This document shows positions 9,533 through 21,907 of a stretch of 64,000 nucleotides of DNA, piece after piece; positions within the stretch are counted from its first letter, which is position 1; each line of letters starts with the position of its first letter. Below the pieces are notes generated by a model that was not told the origin of the DNA, made no database searches, and saw only the letters and a program-made list of their open reading frames with translations. A program made the position numbers and the translations under genes. The stretch is from contig NZ_BJKK01000006.1 in the NCBI RefSeq assembly GCF_006538325.1, positions 1 to 64,000 of the forward strand. Reading direction: 5' to 3'. The DNA comes from Alteromonas sp. KUL42 (GTDB taxonomy: Bacteria > Pseudomonadota > Gammaproteobacteria > Enterobacterales > Alteromonadaceae).

Positions 9533-9742
9533 TTAACCTCCTGCGACAAGTGTAAAAACATCGACTTTGTCACCACTATTCAAATAGGTTTTTGACCAGT
9601 CGGGTCTACTTACGATGGTGTGATTTTGGGCGATGGCAGTGCCGATGTCGTCGAGTTGGTTCAGAGCAATTAGCTCTGCAATCGATATTGGTGATATAAC
9701 CGACATAGGCGTGTCGTTTACGAAAATATTAATTTGTGTCAT
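9533..9742 (-). CDS. thiS: Sulfur carrier protein ThiS
   Basis: ThiS is a ubiquitin-fold sulfur carrier whose C-terminal glycine is adenylated by ThiF and converted to thiocarboxylate. This 69-residue protein ends in [10 protein letters not shown], the obligatory di-glycine tail. The ATG at 9742 overlaps the thiF stop in an ATGA arrangement (9739-9742); a TTG two codons upstream is less likely. It is directly followed by thiG. Confidence 0.95.
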   Translation of the reverse strand: MTQINIFVNDTPMSVISPISIAELIALNQLDDIGTAIAQNHTIVSRPDWSKTYLNSGDKVDVFTLVAGG

Positions 9743-10477
9743 TGGCAAACCTTGCAGTGAATAGAGCGCGTAAGAGCAAAAGCGCGAATAGTGCTTTGTG
9801 CGGCGTCACAATGGATGTATTGGCCCCATTTAATATCTGCGTTGTTGCCTTTGGCTAAAAACAGTAATGCTTGTGTGGCTTGGTGGCAGGCAGCCATGCC
9901 CACCACAGGACCTAAAACGCCTTGAGTTACGCAGTCTTCTCGCACTTCTATGGTGTTGGTTAAACAGGCATAACAGCCCGCATTGGATTGATTCGGAAGA
10001 AGGTTTACTGCTTGCCATGTGCAACCGCTGGCTGCGGCGATAAAAAGCGGTTTGTGGGCAAAAAAGCAGGCCTGATTGATTAGCTTTCTAACTGCTAGCG
10101 TATCTGTGCAGTCGAGCACGCAGTGAGCGCTTTGAATAATGCACGGTAAATTATCACGGTCTGCATAAATACATTTACCTTTGATGTTTACAGATGGGTT
10201 TACCTTCCTTAATTCATTGAGTAGGGCTTTCGCTTTAAGCTCTCCCAAGTGCATTTCGTTATAGGTTACTTGGCGTTGTAGGTTACTGATGTTTACGATG
10301 TCACCGTCAACAAGTGTTACATTCCCTACGCCAGCACCAACCAGAAAACGCGCAGCTAAGCTACCTAAACCACCTAGCCCTATTATGACGACATGAGACT
10401 TTGCAATGTTCTCATGGCCTTCTTCTTCTATCTGAGGCAGCATGAGCTGCCTGCTGTAACGTCTTATTTCGCTACTA

Positions 10478-10485
<8 letters not shown>
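9739..10485 (-). CDS. thiF: Sulfur carrier adenylyltransferase ThiF
   Basis: ThiF activates the ThiS C-terminus with ATP. The 248-residue E1-like enzyme has the nucleotide-binding GLGGLGSLAARFLVGAGVG, the contact motif DGDIVNISNLQRQ, the catalytic DCTD, and the zinc-binding CxxC pairs CYAC and CKVC (last residues). It could be called MoeB/HesA-like on sequence alone; its place between thiDE and thiS makes ThiF the best call. Its start overlaps the thiDE stop by 8 nt. Confidence 0.93.
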
Positions 10486-14162
<3,677 letters not shown>

Positions 14163-14257
14163 CTTGTTCCCTTCGCAGGTATTAGCCTGATCAGGTTCAA
14201 CGGATCCCGCTTTCGCGGTCTCAGCTTACTGGATATCCAGTGAAGCACTCCGACAAG
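14163..14257 (-). promoter_or_regulatory. TPP riboswitch aptamer (THI element)
   Basis: Read on the minus strand the segment has the conserved THI-box blocks in order: CGGAGUGC, then GCUGAGA (pyrimidine-binding J3/2), CCUGAUC, and AAUACCUGCGAAGGGAA. P1 can be formed by CUUGU (from 14257) and ACAAG (to 14163). A GC-rich P3 arm, ACCGCGAAAGCGGGAU, is present. It controls the thi operon. Confidence 0.96.
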
Positions 14258-14345
14258 TAACTTGCTTTTTACTATATCTTTAAGTCGTGATGTTTGACAA
14301 CCCTAGATCAAATTATTGCTTTGGCTTGATGATATTGAAATGCGA

Positions 14346-14379
14346 CACCACACGACAATGTTGTCATTGCCGTGTGGTG
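14346..14379. terminator. Long hairpin downstream of hemY
   Basis: CACCACACGACAATG (14346-14360) and CATTGCCGTGTGGTG (14365-14379) form a 15-bp stem with one A-C mismatch and a TTGT loop, 16 nt beyond the hemY stop. It is the natural end signal of the hem operon, although the minus-strand tail is not T-rich, so factor-assisted termination or a 3'-protecting hairpin is also possible. Confidence 0.6.
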
Positions 14380-14394
14380 GATAAAAGTAATCGC

Positions 14395-15570
14395 TTATTG
14401 CGGTAACTGTTGGCTTTCTTTGAAAAACTTAAGTGCAGTGACCGAATCTTGATTGCGTTCGTTAATAGCGGACAACAACAGTAAATCATCCTTGCGGGTT
14501 TTCAATTTAGTGGCCTTTAGCAGTGCTTTTTCTGCCAACATATCGTCACCGGAGTTGAACGCCACTTGACCCAGTGTTGAATAAAGCGCCACATTATTTT
14601 CATCCTGCTTTATCCAGCTTTCAAGCAGGCGTAGTGAAGGTGAAGAGTCTGGTAAATTCAACTGGGCAAAAAGCGGAAATAATGTTGCGTTTCGCCCGCG
14701 CTTTTGCCACTCGACCAGTAAGGTTTGTGCATCAGCATGCATACCTTGATCGAGCAATTGCTGAACGTACGCAGCGCGATAAGCGTCATCGTGACGCAAT
14801 TTTCGAGGCAAGGTTTCCCAATACGCTTTGAGCTCAACCGCACCTTGTTTACTGGCAATTTCAGCAAATTTCCCTTTCGCAATACGCTGTGACCAACTGA
14901 TATAAGCGTCCTTCGGCAGAGCCTTTCGCCACTGCCCAAGATTGTCTTGAAGTACCTGCCATTTGCCTAACTTGGCGAGAATTTGTGCCTTTAGCTGAAC
15001 AACTTGTTTGTTGTCACGGAATTGTTCATCTAGCGCTTCAAGCTTCTCTAGCGCATCAGTGTACTTTTGCTCTGTAATATCGATACGCGCTTGCATGATG
15101 GTTGCTGGCACTAGCGCATTAGAAAATTCTATTGCTTGCTCTAAAAAGTAACGGGCTTTGGGTAAGTCACTATTGGTTAATGCAATTTGAGCAGACGCAA
15201 GATAGTTTACCCCTTCAAAATCACCGTTGGTGGTTTTACTTAGGGCTTTTTGTGCAGTCTCAAAGTCGCCCGACGCCATGGCGTGTAAGCCATCATAAAA
15301 CGCTCGGCGGCGTTTACGTGCACCTAACGCACCAATCCATTTATGCGAACCGGTTATCAGGCTTAATGCCCACAGCACCAAGCGTGATAGTACATACCAT
15401 GCGACCAATGCACCAATAAGTAAAATACCAAAGCTGATGATGTTCATCTCAACAGCGGTACTACCTAAACTAAACAGCACATACCCTTGGTCACCAAGTA
15501 ACATTGGGCCAACAATTAGTGCTGCGACAAATGCGGCTAATACCGCAAGAGCAATTGCTAACCATCTCAT
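14395..15570 (-). CDS. hemY: HemY-like TPR membrane protein of the hem operon
   Basis: A 391-residue protein of the gammaproteobacterial HemY family (unrelated to protoporphyrinogen oxidase HemY of Bacillus). Two membrane helices (about 5-27 and 42-64) anchor it; the rest is a TPR-like helical array built from repeated helices such as LASAQIALTNSDLPKARYFLEQAIE and STLGQVAFNSGDDMLAEKALLKATKL. Exact role is unknown; it is encoded with porphyrin genes and is thought to aid heme synthesis or membrane organisation. Its start overlaps the hemX stop by 4 nt. Confidence 0.9.
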   Translation of the reverse strand: MRWLAIALAVLAAFVAALIVGPMLLGDQGYVLFSLGSTAVEMNIISFGILLIGALVAWYVLSRLVLWALSLITGSHKWIGALGARKRRRAFYDGLHAMASGDFETAQKALSKTTNGDFEGVNYLASAQIALTNSDLPKARYFLEQAIEFSNALVPATIMQARIDITEQKYTDALEKLEALDEQFRDNKQVVQLKAQILAKLGKWQVLQDNLGQWRKALPKDAYISWSQRIAKGKFAEIASKQGAVELKAYWETLPRKLRHDDAYRAAYVQQLLDQGMHADAQTLLVEWQKRGRNATLFPLFAQLNLPDSSPSLRLLESWIKQDENNVALYSTLGQVAFNSGDDMLAEKALLKATKLKTRKDDLLLLSAINERNQDSVTALKFFKESQQLPQ

Positions 15571-16751
15571 AGTACGCTTGCTCCTTGACCAAATACTTGC
15601 TTAACACGACTGTCCAGTAAGCGTTCCAAAGGTTGTTGCGAGGCGAGTTCGCTAGGAATAGGGCGCGAAACATCCGTATTTAGTAAGTTTTGTAATGCAC
15701 TCACAAAGCCACTTACTTGACTGGTTTGCGTATCAAATTTTTCAATCAACAAGGTTTGTGCATATTGCAACGACTGGTTGTACAACCCGGCATCACTTTG
15801 CAACGCAGCAGTTTGTGCGTGCATTAATTGAAGGCGTAATTGCTCTTTGACTAGAAACTGTGCTTCTAGTGATAATACTGGCTCAACAGGCCCTTCAATT
15901 GTCTTGATAGTAAGAAAATCATCGACCAATGAGCGCCATACTTTCGCGAGGTTGTCTTGCCAGTCGTCAGTTGAGTTAGACAGTGTGGTGTCTTGGGCAT
16001 CAACAGCTTTTGGTTTTTCGAAGGTATCAAGGGGGAGTTTATCAATTTGCGCAATCATGCCGCTAAGTGCAAGGGCAACTGAGCTTTGTGATACAGGGTT
16101 TAATTGTTGTAGCGTTTGAATGTCTTCTGCCAGTGCTGCGCGAACGGGAAGCACAGACGGGTCTGCTAATGACTTTAAACGTTTGTCAGCGTTTACTAAC
16201 AACAATATGGCAGTACGAACGTCACTCTCTAGCCACAATTTACGTCCCGCCATGCGAACTAAATAATCCGCCTCAGCAATAAGCCAGTCTGCGGGACGGC
16301 GACCTTCCATATTTTTAATTTGCTCCAACGCAGATTCTGTTTGAAGGGCCAAATTTGCATTTTGTGTTTGCAGCTCGGTAATGGCTTTTTCTAATTCACT
16401 ATTAGATTTAGTCGCATCGCGAAGCGCAGCTGATAGCGTCGCGCGTTCACTTTCAATTGCCTTAATTTGATCAGTATTGGTTTGCTGTGCTGCGGTGATA
16501 GTCTGACTTGTAGATACCTGTTGCATATAATACCAATAGCCTGCACCAGCCATAGCAATGACACTGGCAAAAAGTATTAATACAACAAACCATAGCAACC
16601 CATTACCTGAGGACTTTGGTTTTTTCCCTTTGGTTGAAGAAGTGTCTGAAGTGCTTGGCGAGGTGTCGACAACATCGTTCTGTGTTTTGTCGCTCAATCT
16701 GTCGCTCAATAACACTTCATCTTTCGTTGTGCTCTCTTTATCGTTAGCCAT
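15567..16751 (-). CDS. hemX: HemX family membrane protein
   Basis: A 394-residue HemX protein. The N-terminal 50 residues are polar and Ser/Thr/Lys-rich, followed by one membrane helix (about 52-72, ending GYWYYMQQ), a coiled coil of about 80 residues (QTITAAQQTNTDQIKAIESE onward) and a helical periplasmic domain with ADWLIAEADYLVRMAGRKLWLE, the most conserved HemX block. Older annotation as uroporphyrinogen III methyltransferase is not supported here, since no SAM methyltransferase fold is seen. It directly abuts hemD. Confidence 0.9.
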   Translation of the reverse strand: MANDKESTTKDEVLLSDRLSDKTQNDVVDTSPSTSDTSSTKGKKPKSSGNGLLWFVVLILFASVIAMAGAGYWYYMQQVSTSQTITAAQQTNTDQIKAIESERATLSAALRDATKSNSELEKAITELQTQNANLALQTESALEQIKNMEGRRPADWLIAEADYLVRMAGRKLWLESDVRTAILLLVNADKRLKSLADPSVLPVRAALAEDIQTLQQLNPVSQSSVALALSGMIAQIDKLPLDTFEKPKAVDAQDTTLSNSTDDWQDNLAKVWRSLVDDFLTIKTIEGPVEPVLSLEAQFLVKEQLRLQLMHAQTAALQSDAGLYNQSLQYAQTLLIEKFDTQTSQVSGFVSALQNLLNTDVSRPIPSELASQQPLERLLDSRVKQVFGQGASVL

Positions 16752-17504
16752 TCAATACTCCCAGTTATCCTTTACCCAGGCAATCAGTGCCTGATCGGTG
16801 GCCCGCGAACACACTGAAACCCGCGTTGCCCCCATTTTAATTAACGACGCTGCTATGCGCTCACTAACACACACCCAAGGTAATGGAAGTAGTGCGTTAC
16901 CGAAGTACGCTAACAATTGCATCGCCATTGATTCGCTTGTTGCGATAATGCCGCTAACGTCGCTTATTTTCCAGTATTTTGTTGAAATAGGGCTAGAAAG
17001 TTGCTCTCTTTTATAGACGCAAAAAATACTGATATCTAGCACTTTTCCAAGTTGTTTATGTCTGTTGCGAAGCCCCTGCTCAATAGCGTCACGGCCTCCT
17101 TCACCTTTAATAATAACGACGTGTTGCACGTTTTCATCATCAAATTGGTGCATTGCCAATATACCCTCAGACGTATGAGTACTTGGCGTTAACACGGTGG
17201 CACCTTTAATATTGGCTAATCCAAAGCGGAGCTTTCGCGCCGTTGCATCGCCAACGGCAATGAATATAGGAAGCGCTTGGCTTGTACTTTTAGCAACACT
17301 TGCCACAGCTGTTTCCACAGCATAAACACTGGTGACGATAACAATATCCACGGTGTTATCACGTAAAAACTGACGAGCAGCATCGCTTTCTGTTCTTACA
17401 TACACAATGTCAGTAGTTGCAACACCCACAGCGTCAATTTCTGCTTGCTCAAAGGCAGCGGCACTGACATTGAGTTTGGGTAGTGGGCGCGTAAACAACA
17501 GCAT
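16752..17504 (-). CDS. hemD: Uroporphyrinogen-III synthase HemD
   Basis: HemD cyclises hydroxymethylbilane, inverting ring D, to give uroporphyrinogen III. The 250-residue protein has the two-lobe HemD layout; the conserved parts are TRPLPKLN at the start, IFIAVGDATARKLR in the first linker, and the C-terminal CVSERIAASLIKMGATRVSVCSRATDQALI. The family is weakly conserved, so position between hemC and hemX is a strong part of the call. No gap separates it from hemX. Confidence 0.92.
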   Translation of the reverse strand: MLLFTRPLPKLNVSAAAFEQAEIDAVGVATTDIVYVRTESDAARQFLRDNTVDIVIVTSVYAVETAVASVAKSTSQALPIFIAVGDATARKLRFGLANIKGATVLTPSTHTSEGILAMHQFDDENVQHVVIIKGEGGRDAIEQGLRNRHKQLGKVLDISIFCVYKREQLSSPISTKYWKISDVSGIIATSESMAMQLLAYFGNALLPLPWVCVSERIAASLIKMGATRVSVCSRATDQALIAWVKDNWEY

Positions 17505-17524
17505 CAGATAAACCTTTTTGAAAC

Positions 17525-18463
17525 TCAGTTGTACAAGGCTCTTAAGATATCGCCCGCGCCTTGCGCAAGTAATGCTTCAGCTACTTCAATGCCTATTGAT
17601 GTGGCGCTTTCTCGCGGTGCGGTGGCAGAAGCAAAAAGCAATTCAGTTCCGTCGGGCTTACCTACCATACCTGTAAGCGTTAAGCTGTCGCCATCCAATG
17701 TCGCGAAACTACCAATCGGCACCTGACATCCTCCTTCTAAACGTTCGTTCATCGCACGCTCGGCGGTTACGCGGGTGTTTGTATCGTCATGGTTTAATGC
17801 TTGAAGTAAAGCAATGAGTTCCTCATCATCGTTTCTACATTCAATACCTACCGCACCTTGTCCAACGGCAGGAAGTGAAATATCAGCCGTTAATGGCATG
17901 CGAATTCGAGAAGCCATTTCTAGGCGGATAAGGCCTGCAGAGGCAAGAATAATAGCGTCGTACTCACCAGCATCAAGCTTAGCCAAACGCGTGTTAACGT
18001 TTCCGCGCAAATCCTTAATCATAAGGTCTGGGCGATACTTTCTAATTTGGCATTGGCGTCGCAAACTCGATGTGCCGACTACGGCGCCCTGTGGCAATGC
18101 ATCAATACTGTCGAAGTTATTCGAGACGAATGCGTCATAAGGGTTTTCTCGTTCGCAAATAGCGTGCAAACCAAATCCTTCTGGAAATTCAACAGGCACA
18201 TCTTTCATTGAGTGAACAGCGATATCGGCGCGACCTTCTAACATGGCCACTTCTAGCTCTTTAATGAAAAGCCCTTTACCGCCAATTTTAGCCAGAGGGG
18301 TATCAAGAATTTTGTCGCCTTGGGTACTCATTGGCACTAATTCAACAACCATTGAAGGGTAGTGTTCCAATAGTTTGGCCTTCACATATTCTGCTTGCCA
18401 AAGTGCAAGCGCACTTTTTCGTGTTGCAATTCGAACGGTACGTGTGGTGTTGAGTTGACTCAT
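17525..18463 (-). CDS. hemC: Porphobilinogen deaminase HemC
   Basis: HemC polymerises four porphobilinogens to hydroxymethylbilane. The 312-residue protein shows [17 protein letters not shown], the KGLFIKELE and HSMKDVP active-site stretches, [24 protein letters not shown], and the dipyrromethane-cofactor cysteine in [11 protein letters not shown] (C246). It is the first gene of the operon hemC-hemD-hemX-hemY, 20 nt before hemD, and is divergent from the diguanylate cyclase gene across a gap of about 230 nt. Confidence 0.97.
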   Translation of the reverse strand: MSQLNTTRTVRIATRKSALALWQAEYVKAKLLEHYPSMVVELVPMSTQGDKILDTPLAKIGGKGLFIKELEVAMLEGRADIAVHSMKDVPVEFPEGFGLHAICERENPYDAFVSNNFDSIDALPQGAVVGTSSLRRQCQIRKYRPDLMIKDLRGNVNTRLAKLDAGEYDAIILASAGLIRLEMASRIRMPLTADISLPAVGQGAVGIECRNDDEELIALLQALNHDDTNTRVTAERAMNERLEGGCQVPIGSFATLDGDSLTLTGMVGKPDGTELLFASATAPRESATSIGIEVAEALLAQGAGDILRALYN

Positions 18464-18696
18464 GCTATTTCCAAAACAATAAATAAATTAACGACTAACC
18501 TTTCAAAGACATATGTAGATTAAACAGCGTGCCATTTCCGTATGCTGTTAGATGCGTTATGCCCTTTGGTAGTATACGCATTTTCTTGGTTAATGTTTGG
18601 AATTGCAAAGAGATTTCTGCTTGGAGATATGTTCCAGATCAGTCTATGCTGTGATTTTATTATGCAATTGAAATGTAAGTGGGGATTGCGGGCTGC

Positions 18697-19758
18697 ATGG
18701 ACACATCATCAATTCGACAACTATTGAGAGGTGCACAGCAAGACGAGGCTGAAGCTAAGCGCAGGCGTTTAACACTGTACTTTATATCTTATGTTGGCGG
18801 CATCATCATGGCCGTAATGGCATGGGTTAATATGGGTCGTGGTGATACTTTGTTAGTGGGCTCGCTAGCAGTATCTTCTGCGGTAGTGTTTGCTAACGTA
18901 CTTCTTTCGCATATTTATTCCCGAAGCGATATTTTTTATTACATTGCTGGCGTCATTGTATTTTTTACTATCAATGCTTTGGTGTATACCGGCGGTCTAC
19001 ATAACACCGGTTTGTATTTTATCTATCCACTACTGTTTATTCAGATTATCGTCGTCACATTCAAGCCTGCTATTGTGTATGTGTCGGTAACAATGGGCGT
19101 GGCTATATTTATGCTGTTTCACCAAGACAATATTGCAGCAAACTACCCGCCAGAACATGTTTCACGTTTTCTTATCTCAACCCTTGCTTTTATTTGCGTA
19201 GCTTTTATCGGAGAGAATTTCTGGCACCAAAGTAGAAAGGCGCTGTTAAAAGAAAATCTAGAACGTATGCGCCAAGCCAATACAGACCCATTAACGAAAT
19301 TACCCAATAGAAGGTTTTTAGAAGCGGTATTTTTTGAAAAGGCGATGCAAGATCCCACCGCTTACTTTCCTATCAGTGCCGTGGTTGTGGACATCGATCA
19401 TTTTAAAAGAATTAACGACTCCTACGGGCATGATATTGGTGACGAAGCGTTAATTCACGTTGCCACTTTGATGAAAGATACGGTTCGAACAAGCGATATT
19501 GTTGCGCGCACAGGAGGAGAGGAGTTCCTTATTCTATTTCCACATGCAACGCTTACTCAAGCGGTAAAACTGGCAGAAAAGATACGAGCAACAATAGAAC
19601 AAACCCCTTTTGAAAAAGGGGATATTCATCACGTGATTACAGCGAGTTTTGGCGTGGCGACGGCATTAACGGATAGCAACTTAAACGCCACACTCAAACA
19701 AGCAGATGACAACTTATACAAAGCCAAAGAACAGGGTAGAAACCGAGTCGTTGAATGA
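18697..19758 (+). CDS. Membrane diguanylate cyclase (GGDEF domain)
   Basis: The protein has about 353 residues. The N-terminal half (about 25-175) holds five or six hydrophobic helices with no recognised sensor family; the C-terminal half is a GGDEF domain beginning DPLTKLPNRRFLEAVF, with DIDHFKRINDSYGHDIGDEAL and the active-site signature GGEEF in ARTGGEEFLILFPHA. It should make cyclic di-GMP from two GTP at the inner membrane. I do not see an RxxD inhibitory site clearly placed. A GTG six codons upstream (18679) is an alternative start. It stands alone as a transcription unit. Confidence 0.9.
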   Translation: MDTSSIRQLLRGAQQDEAEAKRRRLTLYFISYVGGIIMAVMAWVNMGRGDTLLVGSLAVSSAVVFANVLLSHIYSRSDIFYYIAGVIVFFTINALVYTGGLHNTGLYFIYPLLFIQIIVVTFKPAIVYVSVTMGVAIFMLFHQDNIAANYPPEHVSRFLISTLAFICVAFIGENFWHQSRKALLKENLERMRQANTDPLTKLPNRRFLEAVFFEKAMQDPTAYFPISAVVVDIDHFKRINDSYGHDIGDEALIHVATLMKDTVRTSDIVARTGGEEFLILFPHATLTQAVKLAEKIRATIEQTPFEKGDIHHVITASFGVATALTDSNLNATLKQADDNLYKAKEQGRNRVVE

Positions 19759-19789
19759 GTGGATAATGAATAGACTGTCTAGTGTGTGC

Positions 19790-20461
19790 TCAATCAAGCA
19801 CCTTTTTTAGCCACAAACCTATATCAGTTAATTCTTGCATACACACATTGTGCTGCATGGTGTAGGTTTGCCATGTGGCATTAAAATTGTTCTCTTTTAG
19901 GGCGTTGTACGCTGCGTTGCCCATGAAAACAGGAACGACTTCGTCCTCTTCTCCGTGAGCCATCATGATGGGGGTATCACGGTTGATGTCTATAGCATCC
20001 TTCGCCAATAAATCGGGCTCACACATATAAGTAGACAAGGCCAATACGCCGGCCAGTTTTTGGCCAAAACGGGGAGCTAGGTGTAATGCAATCACACCAC
20101 CTTGTGAAAAGCCCGCCAATACAATTCGATTTGCGGGAATTCCACTTTCAATTTGTGTGTTTATTAACTGCTCGACTTGTGCCGATGACTCTTGCACACC
20201 ACCTAAGTCAGCCCGACTTTTAAAATCCAGTGATTTGATGTCGTACCAAGCGCGCATTCGCATGCCGTTATTTATGGTAATAGGGCGCTCAGGCGCATGT
20301 GGAAATATAAATTTTACAGCCATAGATGCTGGCAGTTTTAATTCGGGGACAATAGGCGCAAATCCATGGCCAGAATCACCTAATCCGTGTAGCCATATAA
20401 CACAAGCGTTTGGTGACGCAGATGGGCTAACCTCTACGAAAGGAAGAAGTTGCTGATTCAT
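19790..20461 (-). CDS. Alpha/beta hydrolase, carboxylesterase / phospholipase family
   Basis: A 223-residue serine hydrolase of the PF02230 group (carboxylesterase/acyl-protein thioesterase-like). VIWLHGLGDSGHGFAPIVPEL forms the oxyanion-hole start, AGFSQGGVIAL is the nucleophile elbow (GxSxG), and the acid and base lie near HGEEDEVVP and in the C-terminal MQHNVCMQE. The usual C-terminal histidine context is H-x-V rather than the commoner GHEV. The open frame extends to 20512, but the ATG at 20461 with AAGGA upstream gives the normal N-terminus. Confidence 0.9.
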   Translation of the reverse strand: MNQQLLPFVEVSPSASPNACVIWLHGLGDSGHGFAPIVPELKLPASMAVKFIFPHAPERPITINNGMRMRAWYDIKSLDFKSRADLGGVQESSAQVEQLINTQIESGIPANRIVLAGFSQGGVIALHLAPRFGQKLAGVLALSTYMCEPDLLAKDAIDINRDTPIMMAHGEEDEVVPVFMGNAAYNALKENNFNATWQTYTMQHNVCMQELTDIGLWLKKVLD

Positions 20462-20675
20462 TCTGTTAGTTCCTTTAATAAGTATCGTTTCCTGAAGTTC
20501 ACAATACGGCAAATTAGATTCATGAACTCTTGCTGTTATTATTTTTTATTTTCCAAGCGAAACATCACTTAATTTTACTGTGCAAAACAGCGCGTTAAAC
20601 ATTCGCTATTACGGCAATACTGTTTACTATGCTATCATTGCGTTTCGAGATCATCATATTTTAAAAGAATTTTAA

Positions 20676-21323
<648 letters not shown>

Positions 21324-21361
21324 GTTAGGTTTTACCCACTTAGAATATTGAAATTGTTTTT

Positions 21362-21394
21362 AAAGTGCGGCGATCAAAGTGATCGCGCTGCTTT
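21362..21394 (+). terminator. Hairpin after gmk
   Basis: GCGATCA (21370-21376) and TGATCGC (21380-21386) pair around an AAG loop; outer AAAG/CTTT arms extend the stem with an imperfect section. The tail is only moderately T-rich, so this may be a weak terminator or attenuator between gmk and rpoZ. Confidence 0.55.
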
Positions 21395-21490
21395 AATTTC
21401 AAACAAAACACTAGGATCGCGTATGACATCTGTGTATACTACGCGGCCGTTTTTTGAATTACTTGCTCAACCTAATTTTCGGAGAAATAC

Positions 21491-21763
21491 ATGGCTCGCG
21501 TAACTGTAGAAGATGCCGTAGATAAAATTGGTAACCGCTTTGACCTAGTGCTTGTTGCCGCACGTCGTGCGCGTCAAATTGCCACTGGAGGCAAAGATCC
21601 TATGGTTGATGTTCAAAACGACAAGCCAACGGTTACAGCGCTGCGTGAAATTGAAGAAGGTTTCGTAACTGCAGCAACCCTAGAGCAAGCTGAGTTACAA
21701 GCGCAAGAACAACAAGAACATGTTGAATTTGCGTCAGTTGCTAGCATACTTTCTGATCAGTAA
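21491..21763 (+). CDS. rpoZ: RNA polymerase omega subunit
   Basis: Omega helps assemble RNA polymerase by latching the beta' subunit, and in proteobacteria contributes to a ppGpp site. The 90-residue protein matches E. coli omega closely: [29 protein letters not shown] and [20 protein letters not shown] is the ribosome binding site. Next to spoT, as in E. coli. Confidence 0.98.
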   Translation: MARVTVEDAVDKIGNRFDLVLVAARRARQIATGGKDPMVDVQNDKPTVTALREIEEGFVTAATLEQAELQAQEQQEHVEFASVASILSDQ

Positions 21764-21797
21764 AAACTCCCTTTTAAGGGCTTTTACAGGTTATTTG

Positions 21798-21836
21798 GCG
21801 CCAGTGCTTTGAAAAAAGCACTGGCGCTTTACTTTT
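21798..21836 (+). terminator. Terminator after rpoZ
   Basis: A perfect 12-bp stem (GCGCCAGTGCTT at 21798-21809 with AAGCACTGGCGC at 21816-21827) with a 6-nt loop and a T-rich tail. It separates rpoZ from spoT, so spoT probably has its own promoter or relies on read-through. Confidence 0.9.
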
Positions 21837-21907
21837 GGCGTATTGGCTTATAGCGCAATAAAACGTATTCTAAACACTGTAACGTTATTCAAGGGTCATG
21901 CTGCACT

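Noticed and set aside
15567-16751. HemX as uroporphyrinogen-III C-methyltransferase
   Set aside because: Only a membrane helix, a coiled coil and helical parts are seen; SAM-binding motifs of SUMT enzymes are absent.
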